64,000 bases of DNA from Jiella pacifica (lineage in GTDB: Bacteria > Pseudomonadota > Alphaproteobacteria > Rhizobiales > Rhizobiaceae), in assembly GCF_010500815.1 (NCBI RefSeq), contig NZ_JAAAMG010000002.1, forward strand, positions 259,730 to 323,729, read 5' to 3'. Both the position numbers and the translations under genes were made by a program. Below are positions 1 to 14,939 of the stretch, one piece after another. The notes under the pieces were generated by a model, which searched no databases, was not told the DNA's origin, and saw nothing but the letters and a program-made list of their open reading frames with translations. Each line of letters begins with the position of its first letter. Positions within the stretch are counted from its first letter, which is position 1.

Positions 1-222
1 CGCGAAGCCCGCCGCCCAGGAGCCGGTGTCGTGATGGGTCACGCCGATCTTCCAGACGGCGAAGGCGAGGAACCACGCGCCCACCAGCTTCAGCCGGTAG
101 GCGCCGAGCGCGAGGCGCCACCAGTCGGGCCGCGCCTGCCAGAGGATCGTCTCGCCCTTGGGAAGTTCCTCCTCGGTGACGACAGGCTTGATGTCGTCGA
201 ACTCTTCCATGTGGGTGCTCAT
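1..222 (-). CDS. puhB: Photosynthetic complex assembly protein PuhB, N-terminal part
   Basis: This is the first 74 codons of PuhB, cut by the window edge. PuhB is an inner-membrane protein that helps assemble the reaction centre with its H subunit. The visible part has an acidic N-terminus, then LPKGETILWQARPDWW, a motif typical of PuhB, and the start of a first hydrophobic segment (LKLVGAWFLAFAVW). The ATG overlaps the puhA stop codon (ATGA) and is preceded by GGAGG about ten bases upstream, so translation is coupled to puhA. The identity rests on this motif plus position directly after puhA, as in other purple bacteria. Confidence 0.85.
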   Translation of the reverse strand, partial: MSTHMEEFDDIKPVVTEEELPKGETILWQARPDWWRLALGAYRLKLVGAWFLAFAVWKIGVTHHDTGSWAAGFA

Positions 223-1004
223 GACAGGGCATCCTCCAGGGGTGAGCCGTCATAGAAGGCGCCGCCGGCGAAATAGCCGTTCAGGCGATCCTCCTCGCGC
301 ATGGTGATCTGGTCGGGATTGGCGAGGGCCGGAACGCGGGAGAATTGCGGCCGGGTCAGCGACGAGAAGCGGATGATGCCGCGGCCGGCCTTGATGTCGG
401 CGAAGGCGAAGGGGGCAAGCAGGCGCCGTCCACCGCTCTCGACATTCGCCTCGATCTCCAGATAGCGCGGGAAATATTCGTGGGCGTTAATCCAGACGTC
501 GACGATCTTGCCGACCTCCAGACCCTCGCGACTGACCACCGTCATGCCGACCGGATCGACGTCGGTCGACTCCAGCCGGTATTGCGGATGGTTGCGCATC
601 GGCGTCAGCTTCAAGGAGCCGTCGACGGTCAGATCCGGCGTGTCGGCCTTCAACGCGTAGGATGCCGGGCCGATCCCGTCGACCAGCGGGTCCCCGGCCG
701 GCATGATCGGCGAGCCGGGGAATTCATAGGCAGGGAAGGCGTTGAGTTCGCGGGGGACCTCGCCGCGCGGGACACGGGTCTCGCCGCCATGCATCAGCCG
801 GAAGACCTTCGGCGAGGGCATGGGCGGAAAGCCGACCACCTGGACCCGGCCGCCGGTCCCGGCAGTCCGGTCGCTCTCCAGCGGATAACCTTCCCGCTTG
901 TCCTCGCCGCGCAGATAGTAGACGAGGCCGAGAAAGAAGAGGAAGAACAGAATGACGAGCAGCAGGGGGATATCGAGCTGCTCCGTGAGGGCATAGGCTG
1001 GCAA
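219..1004 (-). CDS. puhA: Photosynthetic reaction centre H subunit PuhA
   Basis: PuhA caps the cytoplasmic face of the L/M reaction-centre core and tunes electron and proton transfer to QB. The protein has one N-terminal membrane helix (about residues 11-31, LLLVILFFLFFLGLVYYL) followed by the diagnostic RGEDKREGYPLE and a soluble PRC-barrel region containing PVGMTVVSREGLEVGKI and VDVWINAHEYFPRYLE. No ATG lies near the expected start. I chose TTG at 1004, which has AAGGGAG about nine bases upstream and gives 261 residues, the usual family length; a GTG at 1013 sits too close to that ribosome site. The gene follows lhaA by 28 bases and overlaps puhB by four. Confidence 0.93.
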   Translation of the reverse strand: MPAYALTEQLDIPLLLVILFFLFFLGLVYYLRGEDKREGYPLESDRTAGTGGRVQVVGFPPMPSPKVFRLMHGGETRVPRGEVPRELNAFPAYEFPGSPIMPAGDPLVDGIGPASYALKADTPDLTVDGSLKLTPMRNHPQYRLESTDVDPVGMTVVSREGLEVGKIVDVWINAHEYFPRYLEIEANVESGGRRLLAPFAFADIKAGRGIIRFSSLTRPQFSRVPALANPDQITMREEDRLNGYFAGGAFYDGSPLEDALS

Positions 1005-1032
1005 GACACGCACTCCCTTCGCTTGGGATTTT

Positions 1033-2523
1033 CTAGTTCGGCAGATCTGCAAGGCCGAAGCGCGCCGGCGGCGCAGCCCTCGGCTCGATACGACGCGGTT
1101 TGACGAGCGGCCCGAGGCAGGCGAGCGCCCCGAAAACGAGAAGGATCTCGACGAGATAGACGATGCTGTAGCCGCTGGCCGGGCTCTGAAAGGCCGAGCC
1201 GAGCCAGCCGGCATCGGCAAGACCGGTGACGGCATCCCGCACCAGGCCGCCGACGGCGACGGCGACACCGAGCGCCATCGCCTGGACCGCGCTCCAGGCG
1301 CCGAGCGCCAGGCCCCCGCGGCCGTCGCTGACCATCGCCATGGCGGCGATCAGCATGGAGACGGCAAAGAGGCCGCTGCCGAGCCCGATCATCACGGTGC
1401 CGGCCGAAAAGACGCCGACCGAGCCGAAGGGAGCGGCCATGATCACCGCGGCAAAACCCGGCAGGCCGAGCATCAGCCCGATCCCGGCGACGACGTAGGG
1501 ATTGCCGCCGCGGCTCATGAGCCGGGCCGAAATGAAGTAGCCGACGAGGCTTCCGGTGGCGAACAGCGCCGTCAGGAGCGTGGTCGAACCGACCCCCATG
1601 TGCAGCACCGAGCCGCCATAGGGTTCGAGCAGAACGTCCTGCATGCCGAAGGCGGCGGTGCCGACCGCAAGCGCCACAAGCAGCCGGTCGAGACCCTTCT
1701 GCTGGCGGAGCGCCTTCAGCGCCGCGCGGAACGGCTCCTTCGGCTGGCCTCCCGGCTGGATGTCCCGGCGCCGCGGCTCCTGCTTCCAGATGGCGATGCA
1801 GGTCAGCGTGATGGTGACGAGCGCCGAGCCCTGCAGAACCTGGATGAGACGCAGGGTCGAGAAGTCCGCCAGAAGCCGCCCGATCACGATCGCGCCGACG
1901 AACATGCCGACGATCAGCATGGTGTAGAGCATGGCGACGACCCGCGGGCGCTTCTCCGGCGGCGCGAGGTCGGTAGCAAGCGCGAGACCGGCCGTCTGCA
2001 CCGTGTGGAGCCCGAAGCCGACCATCAGGAAGGCCAGCGTCATCCCTGCCTCCCCGTAGACGGCTTTTCCCGCCTGCCCTTCCGAGATCAGCAGCAGCGA
2101 GAACGGCATCACGGCCAGCCCGCCGAACTGGATCAGCGCGCCGAACCAGATGTAGGGAACCCGCCGCCAGCCGAGATAGGAGCGATGCGTATCCGACTTG
2201 TGGCCGATCAGGGCGCGGGCGGGCGCCGCGACCAGTGGCAGCGCCATGGCGACGGCGATGATCGACACGGGAATGCCGAGCTCGATCGCCATCACCCGGT
2301 TGAGCGTGCCGCCGAGCAGCACCATGGTGATGCCGACCGAGACCTGGAACAGCGACAGCCGGAACAGCCGGGCGAGCGGGAGGTCGGTCGACGCGGCATC
2401 GGCGAACGGCATGATCGACATGATGAAGCGGCTCATCTGCGCCCGTGCCGCCGCCTCGCGTGCCGACATCGGGGCCCTGCCCGCGACAGCCATGTCCGAC
2501 CGATTTCGCCGCAGGAGCCTCAT
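1033..2523 (-). CDS. lhaA: Light-harvesting complex assembly protein LhaA (PucC/BCD family)
   Basis: A 496-residue polytopic membrane protein of the major facilitator superfamily, bacteriochlorophyll-delivery (PucC) branch. LhaA helps insert bacteriochlorophyll into LH1 or assemble the core antenna. Recognisable family segments are LPLARLFRLSLFQVSVG, GTLNRVMAIELGIP, IGHKSDTHRSYLGWRRVPY and LATDLAPPEKRPRVVAMLY, with about twelve hydrophobic helices. The frame is open further upstream, but the ATG at 2523 overlaps the bchM stop (ATGA), the coupling used elsewhere in this operon, so I set the start there. Its place between bchM and puhA is the standard purple-bacterial order. Confidence 0.92.
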   Translation of the reverse strand: MRLLRRNRSDMAVAGRAPMSAREAAARAQMSRFIMSIMPFADAASTDLPLARLFRLSLFQVSVGITMVLLGGTLNRVMAIELGIPVSIIAVAMALPLVAAPARALIGHKSDTHRSYLGWRRVPYIWFGALIQFGGLAVMPFSLLLISEGQAGKAVYGEAGMTLAFLMVGFGLHTVQTAGLALATDLAPPEKRPRVVAMLYTMLIVGMFVGAIVIGRLLADFSTLRLIQVLQGSALVTITLTCIAIWKQEPRRRDIQPGGQPKEPFRAALKALRQQKGLDRLLVALAVGTAAFGMQDVLLEPYGGSVLHMGVGSTTLLTALFATGSLVGYFISARLMSRGGNPYVVAGIGLMLGLPGFAAVIMAAPFGSVGVFSAGTVMIGLGSGLFAVSMLIAAMAMVSDGRGGLALGAWSAVQAMALGVAVAVGGLVRDAVTGLADAGWLGSAFQSPASGYSIVYLVEILLVFGALACLGPLVKPRRIEPRAAPPARFGLADLPN

Positions 2524-3224
2524 GACCTGACCAGCTCCATGCCATGGCTCTTGTAGAAGCCGCTCGTCACCCGGCACTCGCGCTCAGTGCGCCAGCCGGC
2601 CAGGCCCGGGTGGCTCTCCAGGCGATCGCCGAAGCGGTCGGTCGCGACCGGAACGATCGCCGGCGCTCGGTCGGCGCGCGGAAACAGCCGGCCCGCCCGG
2701 TGCATCACGGTGAGCATCGGGGTCTTCGGCGCGACGGTGAAGGCGATCGAGCGGTCGGTCCGGGCGGCAAGCGTCGCAAGAGCGGCAGCGGCATCGGCAG
2801 GCTCGTAATGAATGAGCGAGTCCATCAGGACGACATGGTCGAAGCGGCCGTGGGAGGACGCCAGCATGTCGCCGGCCTCGAACCGAGTGGCATGGCCAAA
2901 GCCGGCTGCCCCGGCGAGATCGGCTGCATGGGCAATCAATGTCGGCGAGAGATCGATCCCGACGACGGTCGCCCCGCGCGCCGCGAGCGCGATCGACAGC
3001 GCCCCGGTGCCGCAACCAGCGTCGAGGACCCTTGCGCCGGTGAGATCGGCCGGCATGAGCGACAGGAGAAACGCCCGCATCTCCTCGCGCCCGGCCCTGA
3101 CGCTCGACCTGATGCGGCCGAGCGGGGCGTCGGAGGTGAGCTTCTTCCAGGCGTCGGCGGCGGTGCGATCGAAATAGGACTCGATCTCGCCGCGCCGGGT
3201 CTCGTAGGTTGCGACGTCGCTCAT
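2520..3224 (-). CDS. bchM: Magnesium-protoporphyrin IX methyltransferase BchM
   Basis: BchM uses S-adenosylmethionine to methylate the propionate of Mg-protoporphyrin IX, the step after Mg chelation. It is a 234-residue class I methyltransferase: motif I is VLDAGCGTGALSIALAARGA (about residues 65-84), followed by VVGIDLSPTLIAHA and the acidic FDHVVLMDSLIHYEP. The C-terminal FYKSHGMELVR is typical of BchM/ChlM (FYfS-type ending). It starts eight bases after the bchL stop with GAGG upstream, and its stop overlaps the lhaA start. The name rests on motif and position. Confidence 0.93.
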   Translation of the reverse strand: MSDVATYETRRGEIESYFDRTAADAWKKLTSDAPLGRIRSSVRAGREEMRAFLLSLMPADLTGARVLDAGCGTGALSIALAARGATVVGIDLSPTLIAHAADLAGAAGFGHATRFEAGDMLASSHGRFDHVVLMDSLIHYEPADAAAALATLAARTDRSIAFTVAPKTPMLTVMHRAGRLFPRADRAPAIVPVATDRFGDRLESHPGLAGWRTERECRVTSGFYKSHGMELVRS

Positions 3225-3232
3225 CTACCGCC

Positions 3233-7864
<4,632 letters not shown>

Positions 7865-7893
<29 letters not shown>

Positions 7894-9481
7894 AGAGCGT
7901 CTCCACGGTGATCTCAGACAGACCCCGTTCGAGGGCGAATTTTTCTGTGTTCCGGCGGGCTTTCCCCCGCACGAAGAAGGGGATCTTCTTCAGCTCCGCC
8001 TCGGCTTCGGTGAGCCAGTCGAGGCTGATCAGATCGCCGTCCGGAGCGGTCGGCTCGCGCCCCTGCGAGGCGCCGGGGGCCAGGATGGCGGAGGTGGTCG
8101 CGGCACTTAATGGCTCGGCCGCGACCCGCGCGCCGGCGCCGAGATGGGAGGGTTTCGCCCCGTCGTGGAACTCGAAGTCGTCGCGGAACATGCCGAGGAG
8201 ATGCTCTTCCAGCCCCATCACCAGCGGATGGACCCATGAATCCCAGAGCACGTTGGCGCCCTCGAAGCCCATCTGCGGCGAGTAGCGCGCCGGGTAGTCC
8301 TGGACGTGCACGGGGGCGGAGATGACGGCGCAGGCGACGCCGAGCCGCTTGGCGATGTGCCGCTCCATCTGGGTGCCGAGGACGAGCTCCGGCTGGGCCG
8401 CCGCGATCGCCTGCTCGACGTCGAGATAGTCGTCCGAGATCAGCGGCTCGACGCCGTATCTCTCCGCGGCGGCGCGGATGTCGCGGGCGAACTCGCGGGA
8501 ATAGGTGCCGAGGCCGCAGAGGGTGAAGCCGAATTCCTCTGTGGCGACGCGGGCAGCGGCGAGCGCGTGGGGGGCATCGCCGAAGACGAAGACGCGCTTG
8601 CCGGTCAGATAGTTGGAATCGACCGAGCGGGAGAACCAGGGAAGGTTCGAGGCGGGCGTGGAACCTGCCGCCTCTCCTTCCGGCAGCCCGGCGAGCTGGA
8701 GGACCTCCGCGACGAAGTCCCGCGTCGCGCCATGGCCTATCGGCACGGTGGTGGTGAATTTCTGGCCGAAGGTCCGCTTCAGCCATTTTGCCGCGACGCC
8801 GGCGATCTCGGGATAGAGGACGACGTTGAAATCGGCTTCGCCGAGCCGGGCGATATCGGCGAGAGACGCACCGAGCGGGGCGACGACGGCGACGTCGATG
8901 CCGATCTCGCCGAGCAGCTTGCGGATTTCGGCGACGTCGTCGCGATGGCGGAAGCCGAGGGCCGTGGGGCCGAGGATGTTGCAGGTGGGGCGGCCTGCGG
9001 CGGCTCGGCCGTTACCCTGCTTTTCCGACCCAGAGACCTGCGGCGCGGCCAGTGTCCGGACAACCTGATAAAACGTCTCCGCCGCGCCCCAGTTTTCCTT
9101 GCGCTGATAGGAGGGAAGCTCCAGCGGGATCACCGGCACCGGCAGGTTCGAGGCCTTGGCAAGGCCGGCCGGATCGTCCTGGATCAGCTCGGCGGTGCAG
9201 GAGGCTCCGACCAGCATCGCCTCGGGCCGGAAGCGCTCATAGGCGTCCTTCAGAGTCTTCTGGAACAACGCCGCCGTGTCGGTGCCGAGGTCTCTCGCCT
9301 CGAAGGTGGTGTAGGTGACCGGCGGGCGCCTGTCGCGGCGCTCGATCATGGTGAAGAGGAGGTCGGCATAGGTGTCGCCCTGGGGGGCGTGGAGGACGTA
9401 GTGGACCCCCTCCATGGCGGTGGCGACGCGCATCGCGCCGATGTGCGGGGGGCCCTCATAGGTCCAGACGGTGAGCTGCAT
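7865..9481 (-). CDS. bchB: Dark protochlorophyllide reductase subunit BchB
   Basis: BchB forms with BchN the catalytic heterotetramer that reduces ring D of protochlorophyllide without light. The protein is 538 residues and begins [18 protein letters not shown]; Asp36 (in APQGDTYAD), the unusual aspartate ligand of the NB-cluster, is present. [13 protein letters not shown] carries a further conserved cysteine. Its C-terminal tail ([20 protein letters not shown], then [10 protein letters not shown]) is the conserved protochlorophyllide-reductase 57 kDa-type end. The start has GGGGAGG just upstream and sits 11 bases after bchN. Confidence 0.96.
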
Positions 9482-9492
9482 GGCCGCCTCCC

Positions 9493-11417
<1,925 letters not shown>

Positions 11418-11561
11418 TTTTTATCCGACGGGACTGGATTGCAATATTTCCAACTTTGGGAGAAGCTTCGTGGATAATGATCGCCCGACACATGCAGACG
11501 CCGCGTTTTCAGCGCTTTGCGGATGCCTAGGAGGCAGGCGACGCTCTGGGAGGGGAGATCA

Positions 11562-12425
11562 ATGGCAGGCATCCCCCAGTTGGCAGAACGGCTCTACCCC
11601 GACTTACGCGCACCTTCCAAGTGCACGGAAGTGTCCATTGACATTTACAATCCCGCTGAGCGGGACTGGAAGCACCGCCTTTCCGAGGCGATCGTGGCAA
11701 GGGTGATTCCGTCGCTCTACGCCTCCCATGGCGGGGTCGACCCACTCAACCGGCAAGCGAAAGCCACGGTCGAAATTCATCGCCGAATGGAGGCCGATCG
11801 CTTCCTGGGACTCGTCCTATCTGATAGCCCGGAAGCGCAGTGGCGCCATCTCCTCGATCTCCAGGCCGCCGGGATGGACCTCGAAACGCTGTTGATGGAG
11901 ATCATGGCGCCCGCCGTTCGCGAGCTCGGCGAGATGTGGCTGAACGACCGGATGAGCTTCGTCGAGGTGACGACGAAATCGGCGCGACTGCAGCATATGA
12001 TCCGTTCGCTCGGCCGGCCCGATTCGTTCCGGATGACCGACGGGCGCGCCAGCGTGTTGCTGGCAACGGCGCCCGGGGAACAGCACACCTTCGGCCTGTT
12101 CGTCCTGGCCGAACTCTTTCTCGCCGCCGGCTGGAGCGTTTCGCTCGAAGCGAATACGCGCCTCGACATGTTGTGCGAACTCGCCGAGACCCGCCGCTAC
12201 GACGCGATCGGCATGAGCGTCGGCAGCGAGCGGTTCTTGCCGCCGGTGCGCGAGCAGGTGGCGACGCTCCGGCAAGCCACTCAATCGAACACGAGTCGCA
12301 TCTTTCTCGGGGGATGGGCTTTCACCGCAGCCGCACAGTCGCTAGATGACTACGGAGCCGATCTCGTCGCACTAGACGGGCGCAGCGCTGTCGAACGGGC
12401 GGAAACGCTGCTGATCGATCGCTGA
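11562..12425 (+). CDS. aerR: Cobalamin-dependent antirepressor AerR (PpaA)
   Basis: AerR/PpaA binds a cobalamin in a light-dependent way and counteracts PpsR/CrtJ. The 287-residue protein has an N-terminal helical half (LLDLQAAGMDLETLLMEIM, a MetH-cap-like/B12-binding-2 element) and a C-terminal Rossmann-like cobalamin domain. The signature GEQHTFGLFVLAELFLAAGW includes His175, the likely lower axial or contact residue of this family. The start at 11562 has GGGAGGGGAG directly upstream; earlier in-frame codons lack a ribosome site. It is divergent from bchF and followed 62 bases later by ppsR, the classic regulatory pair. Confidence 0.93.
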   Translation: MAGIPQLAERLYPDLRAPSKCTEVSIDIYNPAERDWKHRLSEAIVARVIPSLYASHGGVDPLNRQAKATVEIHRRMEADRFLGLVLSDSPEAQWRHLLDLQAAGMDLETLLMEIMAPAVRELGEMWLNDRMSFVEVTTKSARLQHMIRSLGRPDSFRMTDGRASVLLATAPGEQHTFGLFVLAELFLAAGWSVSLEANTRLDMLCELAETRRYDAIGMSVGSERFLPPVREQVATLRQATQSNTSRIFLGGWAFTAAAQSLDDYGADLVALDGRSAVERAETLLIDR

Positions 12426-12487
12426 GACCTGCGGAGACGATTTCGGCATCGAACCGGGGGGACGGACGAGAGATAGGTGCCTTGAGG

Positions 12488-13915
12488 ATGGAACATCCGA
12501 GCACTGGCCGGCAGTTTTCCGACCCGAGCCGTTCCTTTGCGAATCTCGAAGCCGCCCTCGTTGCGACGATGGTGACGGCAGCGACCGATGTCGCATTGCT
12601 TCTCGATCGATCCGGAACGATTCTCGACGTTGCCATGCGCGAACCGGATCTCTTCGGCGCGGTCGAAAAGACATGGATCGGCAAGAGCTTCGGCGATGTC
12701 GTCACGGTCGAGAGCCGGCAGAAGGTCGAGCGCATGCTCACCGAGCAGCCCGACCGGGAATCGCCGGCCCGGCGCGAAATCAACCACCCGATGCCGAACG
12801 GGCCCGACCTGCCGATCAGCTATTCCCTGCTGCCTTTGACCAAGAGCGGCATGCGCCTCGCCCTCGGCCGCGATCTGCGAACGATGGCGGCGCTGCAGCA
12901 AAATCTCGTCGAGACGCAGCTCGCACTCGAAACCGACTATGCGCGTCTGCGCAGCACCGAGACGCAATATCGCGTCCTTTTCGACACGGCGGCCGAGCCC
13001 ATCCTTCTCGTCGACGCTGCGGCGCGGCAGATCATCGATGCCAATCTCGCGGCCCGCCAACGCCTCGAGAAAGACGGCAAACGCCTGGTCGGGGCGCCGC
13101 TCTCGAGCATCTTCGGGCAAGCCAACCAGGGTGACGTCGAGGCGCTGATCGCGGCGGCTCGCCGATCGGGCGAATCGGAGAGCGACGAGCTCGTTCTGTC
13201 GGCCGGCGAGGAAACGGTCGCCGTCGTCGTGCGGTTCTATCGCCAGCACGGCAGCAGCCGCATCATCCTGCGCCTCGCGGGCGACGAAGGTGCCGGCAAG
13301 CGGGCGATCGACGACGATCTCGTCGCCCGGCTCGGTCAGGCCTCCCCGGACGCCATCGCCGTCGTCGGGCCCGACAGGTCGGTACTGGAAGTCAACGAGA
13401 GCTTTCTCGATCTCACCGAAATCGCCAGCCGCAGCCAGGTCGTCGGCCGGCCGCTTGACGAGATCCTCGGCCGCCGGGGCGTCGAGCTCGGAATCCTGAT
13501 GAAGGCGATCGACGGCGAAGGTTTCGTCCGCAATTTCGCCACCCACCTCAACACCCGCTATGGCGGAGTGGTCGACGTCGAGGTGAGTGGATCGGCAATT
13601 ACCAAGGGCGATCGACGTTTCTATGGCTTCTCAATCCGCGAGACGTCGCGCACGTCTGTCAGGCCCGCAAACTCCGAACCCTTCCGCTCGGCCAACGACA
13701 TGACCGGGCTGGTCGGCCGCGTACCGCTGCGGGAGATCATCCGCGAGACCGCCGACATCATCGAGCAGCTCTGCATCGAAGCTGCGCTCGAACTGACCCG
13801 CAACAACCGGGCTTCGGCGGCCGAGATGCTAGGCCTCAGCCGTCAGAGCCTCTACTCGAAGCTGCGGCGTCACAACATCTCCGGCAATTTCTCCGAAAGC
13901 GACGAAACCCACTGA
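12488..13915 (+). CDS. ppsR: Redox/light repressor PpsR (CrtJ)
   Basis: PpsR represses bch, crt and antenna genes under aerobic conditions. The protein (475 residues) has an N-terminal PAS-like region, a coiled linker (QQNLVETQLALETDYARL), two further PAS domains (about 155-255 and 275-390) and a C-terminal Fis-type helix-turn-helix (about 430-465: NRASAAEMLGLSRQSLYSKL). The only cysteine is Cys429 (EQLCIEAALEL), matching the conserved HTH-side cysteine; the second cysteine used for an intramolecular disulfide in Rhodobacter proteins is absent. A TTG six bases upstream of the chosen ATG is an alternative start. Confidence 0.94.
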   Translation: MEHPSTGRQFSDPSRSFANLEAALVATMVTAATDVALLLDRSGTILDVAMREPDLFGAVEKTWIGKSFGDVVTVESRQKVERMLTEQPDRESPARREINHPMPNGPDLPISYSLLPLTKSGMRLALGRDLRTMAALQQNLVETQLALETDYARLRSTETQYRVLFDTAAEPILLVDAAARQIIDANLAARQRLEKDGKRLVGAPLSSIFGQANQGDVEALIAAARRSGESESDELVLSAGEETVAVVVRFYRQHGSSRIILRLAGDEGAGKRAIDDDLVARLGQASPDAIAVVGPDRSVLEVNESFLDLTEIASRSQVVGRPLDEILGRRGVELGILMKAIDGEGFVRNFATHLNTRYGGVVDVEVSGSAITKGDRRFYGFSIRETSRTSVRPANSEPFRSANDMTGLVGRVPLREIIRETADIIEQLCIEAALELTRNNRASAAEMLGLSRQSLYSKLRRHNISGNFSESDETH

Positions 13916-13971
13916 AGGGAATGCATCGGGCCACCGGCGGTCGACAATTCACGGTCGACATGACGGCGAAG

Positions 13972-13989
13972 TGTCAAATTTTGTTGACA
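13972..13989. promoter_or_regulatory. Perfect PpsR/CrtJ operator before bchG
   Basis: TGTCAAATTTTGTTGACA is an exact TGT-N12-ACA box and also an exact TGTCAA-N6-TTGACA inverted repeat. Its right half is itself a perfect sigma-70 -35 hexamer (TTGACA, 13984-13989), so bound PpsR would cover the promoter. It lies 29 bases before the bchG start codon and just after ppsR, so bchG and the genes behind it can be repressed separately from ppsR. Confidence 0.85.
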
Positions 13990-14012
13990 CTCTTGCGCGC
14001 CCCGCCTAGCCT
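13984..14012 (+). promoter_or_regulatory. Predicted bchG promoter overlapping the PpsR box
   Basis: TTGACA at 13984-13989 is followed after 17 bases by TAGCCT at 14007-14012, a weak -10 match. A start of transcription about seven bases further on would fall on the A of the bchG ATG (14019), and the bases before the ATG (TTCCTCC) offer no ribosome site. This reads as a promoter for a leaderless or nearly leaderless bchG message. It is inference from spacing only. Confidence 0.45.
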
Positions 14013-14018
14013 TCCTCC

Positions 14019-14936
14019 ATGAGCCGATTGATCGCAGACACGCCGACCCGCATGCGACCGATGGTTTCGGCCGGGATCGAATTGTTGAAGCCGATCACCT
14101 GGTTCGCGCCCATGTGGGCGTTCGGCTGCGGAGCGATCTCCGCCCGGTCCATGGCCGAGCCGGATCGCCAGACCGTCTGGATTGTCCTGGCCGGAATCGT
14201 TCTCGCGGGACCGCTGCTTTGCGGTGCGAGCCAGGTGGTGAACGACTGGTTCGATCGCCATGTCGACGCGATCAACGAGCCGAACCGGCCGATCCCGTCC
14301 GGGCGGATGCAGGGCCGCTCGGCGTTCTATCTGGCGATCGTCTGGACCGCCCTTTCGCTGGCCGTCGCCTTCGCTCTGGGCCCCTGGGTCGGCCTTGCTT
14401 CCGCCCTCGGCTGCCTGCTCTCCTTCGCTTACAGCGCTCCGCCGCTGCGGCTGAAACGCAATGGCTGGTGGGGGAACGCCGCCGTCGCCTTCGCCTATGA
14501 AGGCCTCGCCTGGTTCACAGGCGCCGCCGTCGTCGCCGGCGGCCTTCCCGACGGCAAGATCATCTTCGTCGCCTATCTCTACAGCATCGGCGCCCACGGC
14601 ATCATGACACTCAACGATTTCAAGGCCATCGAGGGCGACGTCGCGCTCGGCGTCCGCTCCCTGCCGGTCCAGTACGGCGCCAAGGCAGCGGCGCTGATCG
14701 CCTGCTTCGTCATGGCGCTGCCGCAACTCCTCGTCGCCGCCCTCCTCTTTGCCTGGAGTGCGCCGCTCTACGGCCTCGCCATTCTCGTGCTAGTCGCCGG
14801 CCAGGCGATGCTGATGCGCCGGTTCGTCGAGGACCCGCGCGGCCGAGCCCCCTGGTACAACGCAACGGGCACCAGCCTCTACGTCCTCGGCATGATGGTC
14901 GCCGCCTTCGCCCTCGGCGGCATCATCGGGAGCTAG
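14019..14936 (+). CDS. bchG: Bacteriochlorophyll synthase BchG
   Basis: BchG attaches geranylgeranyl or phytyl diphosphate to bacteriochlorophyllide a. It belongs to the UbiA prenyltransferase family: 305 residues, about nine membrane helices, with the first Asp-rich motif NDWFDRHVDAINEPNRPIPS (about residues 75-94) and the second around MTLNDFKAIEGDVALGVRSL (about 197-216). No Shine-Dalgarno sequence precedes the ATG. The next gene starts four bases after its stop. Position after aerR-ppsR and before a PucC-like gene and bchP is the common purple-bacterial arrangement. Confidence 0.95.
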   Translation: MSRLIADTPTRMRPMVSAGIELLKPITWFAPMWAFGCGAISARSMAEPDRQTVWIVLAGIVLAGPLLCGASQVVNDWFDRHVDAINEPNRPIPSGRMQGRSAFYLAIVWTALSLAVAFALGPWVGLASALGCLLSFAYSAPPLRLKRNGWWGNAAVAFAYEGLAWFTGAAVVAGGLPDGKIIFVAYLYSIGAHGIMTLNDFKAIEGDVALGVRSLPVQYGAKAAALIACFVMALPQLLVAALLFAWSAPLYGLAILVLVAGQAMLMRRFVEDPRGRAPWYNATGTSLYVLGMMVAAFALGGIIGS

Positions 14937-14939
14937 ACG

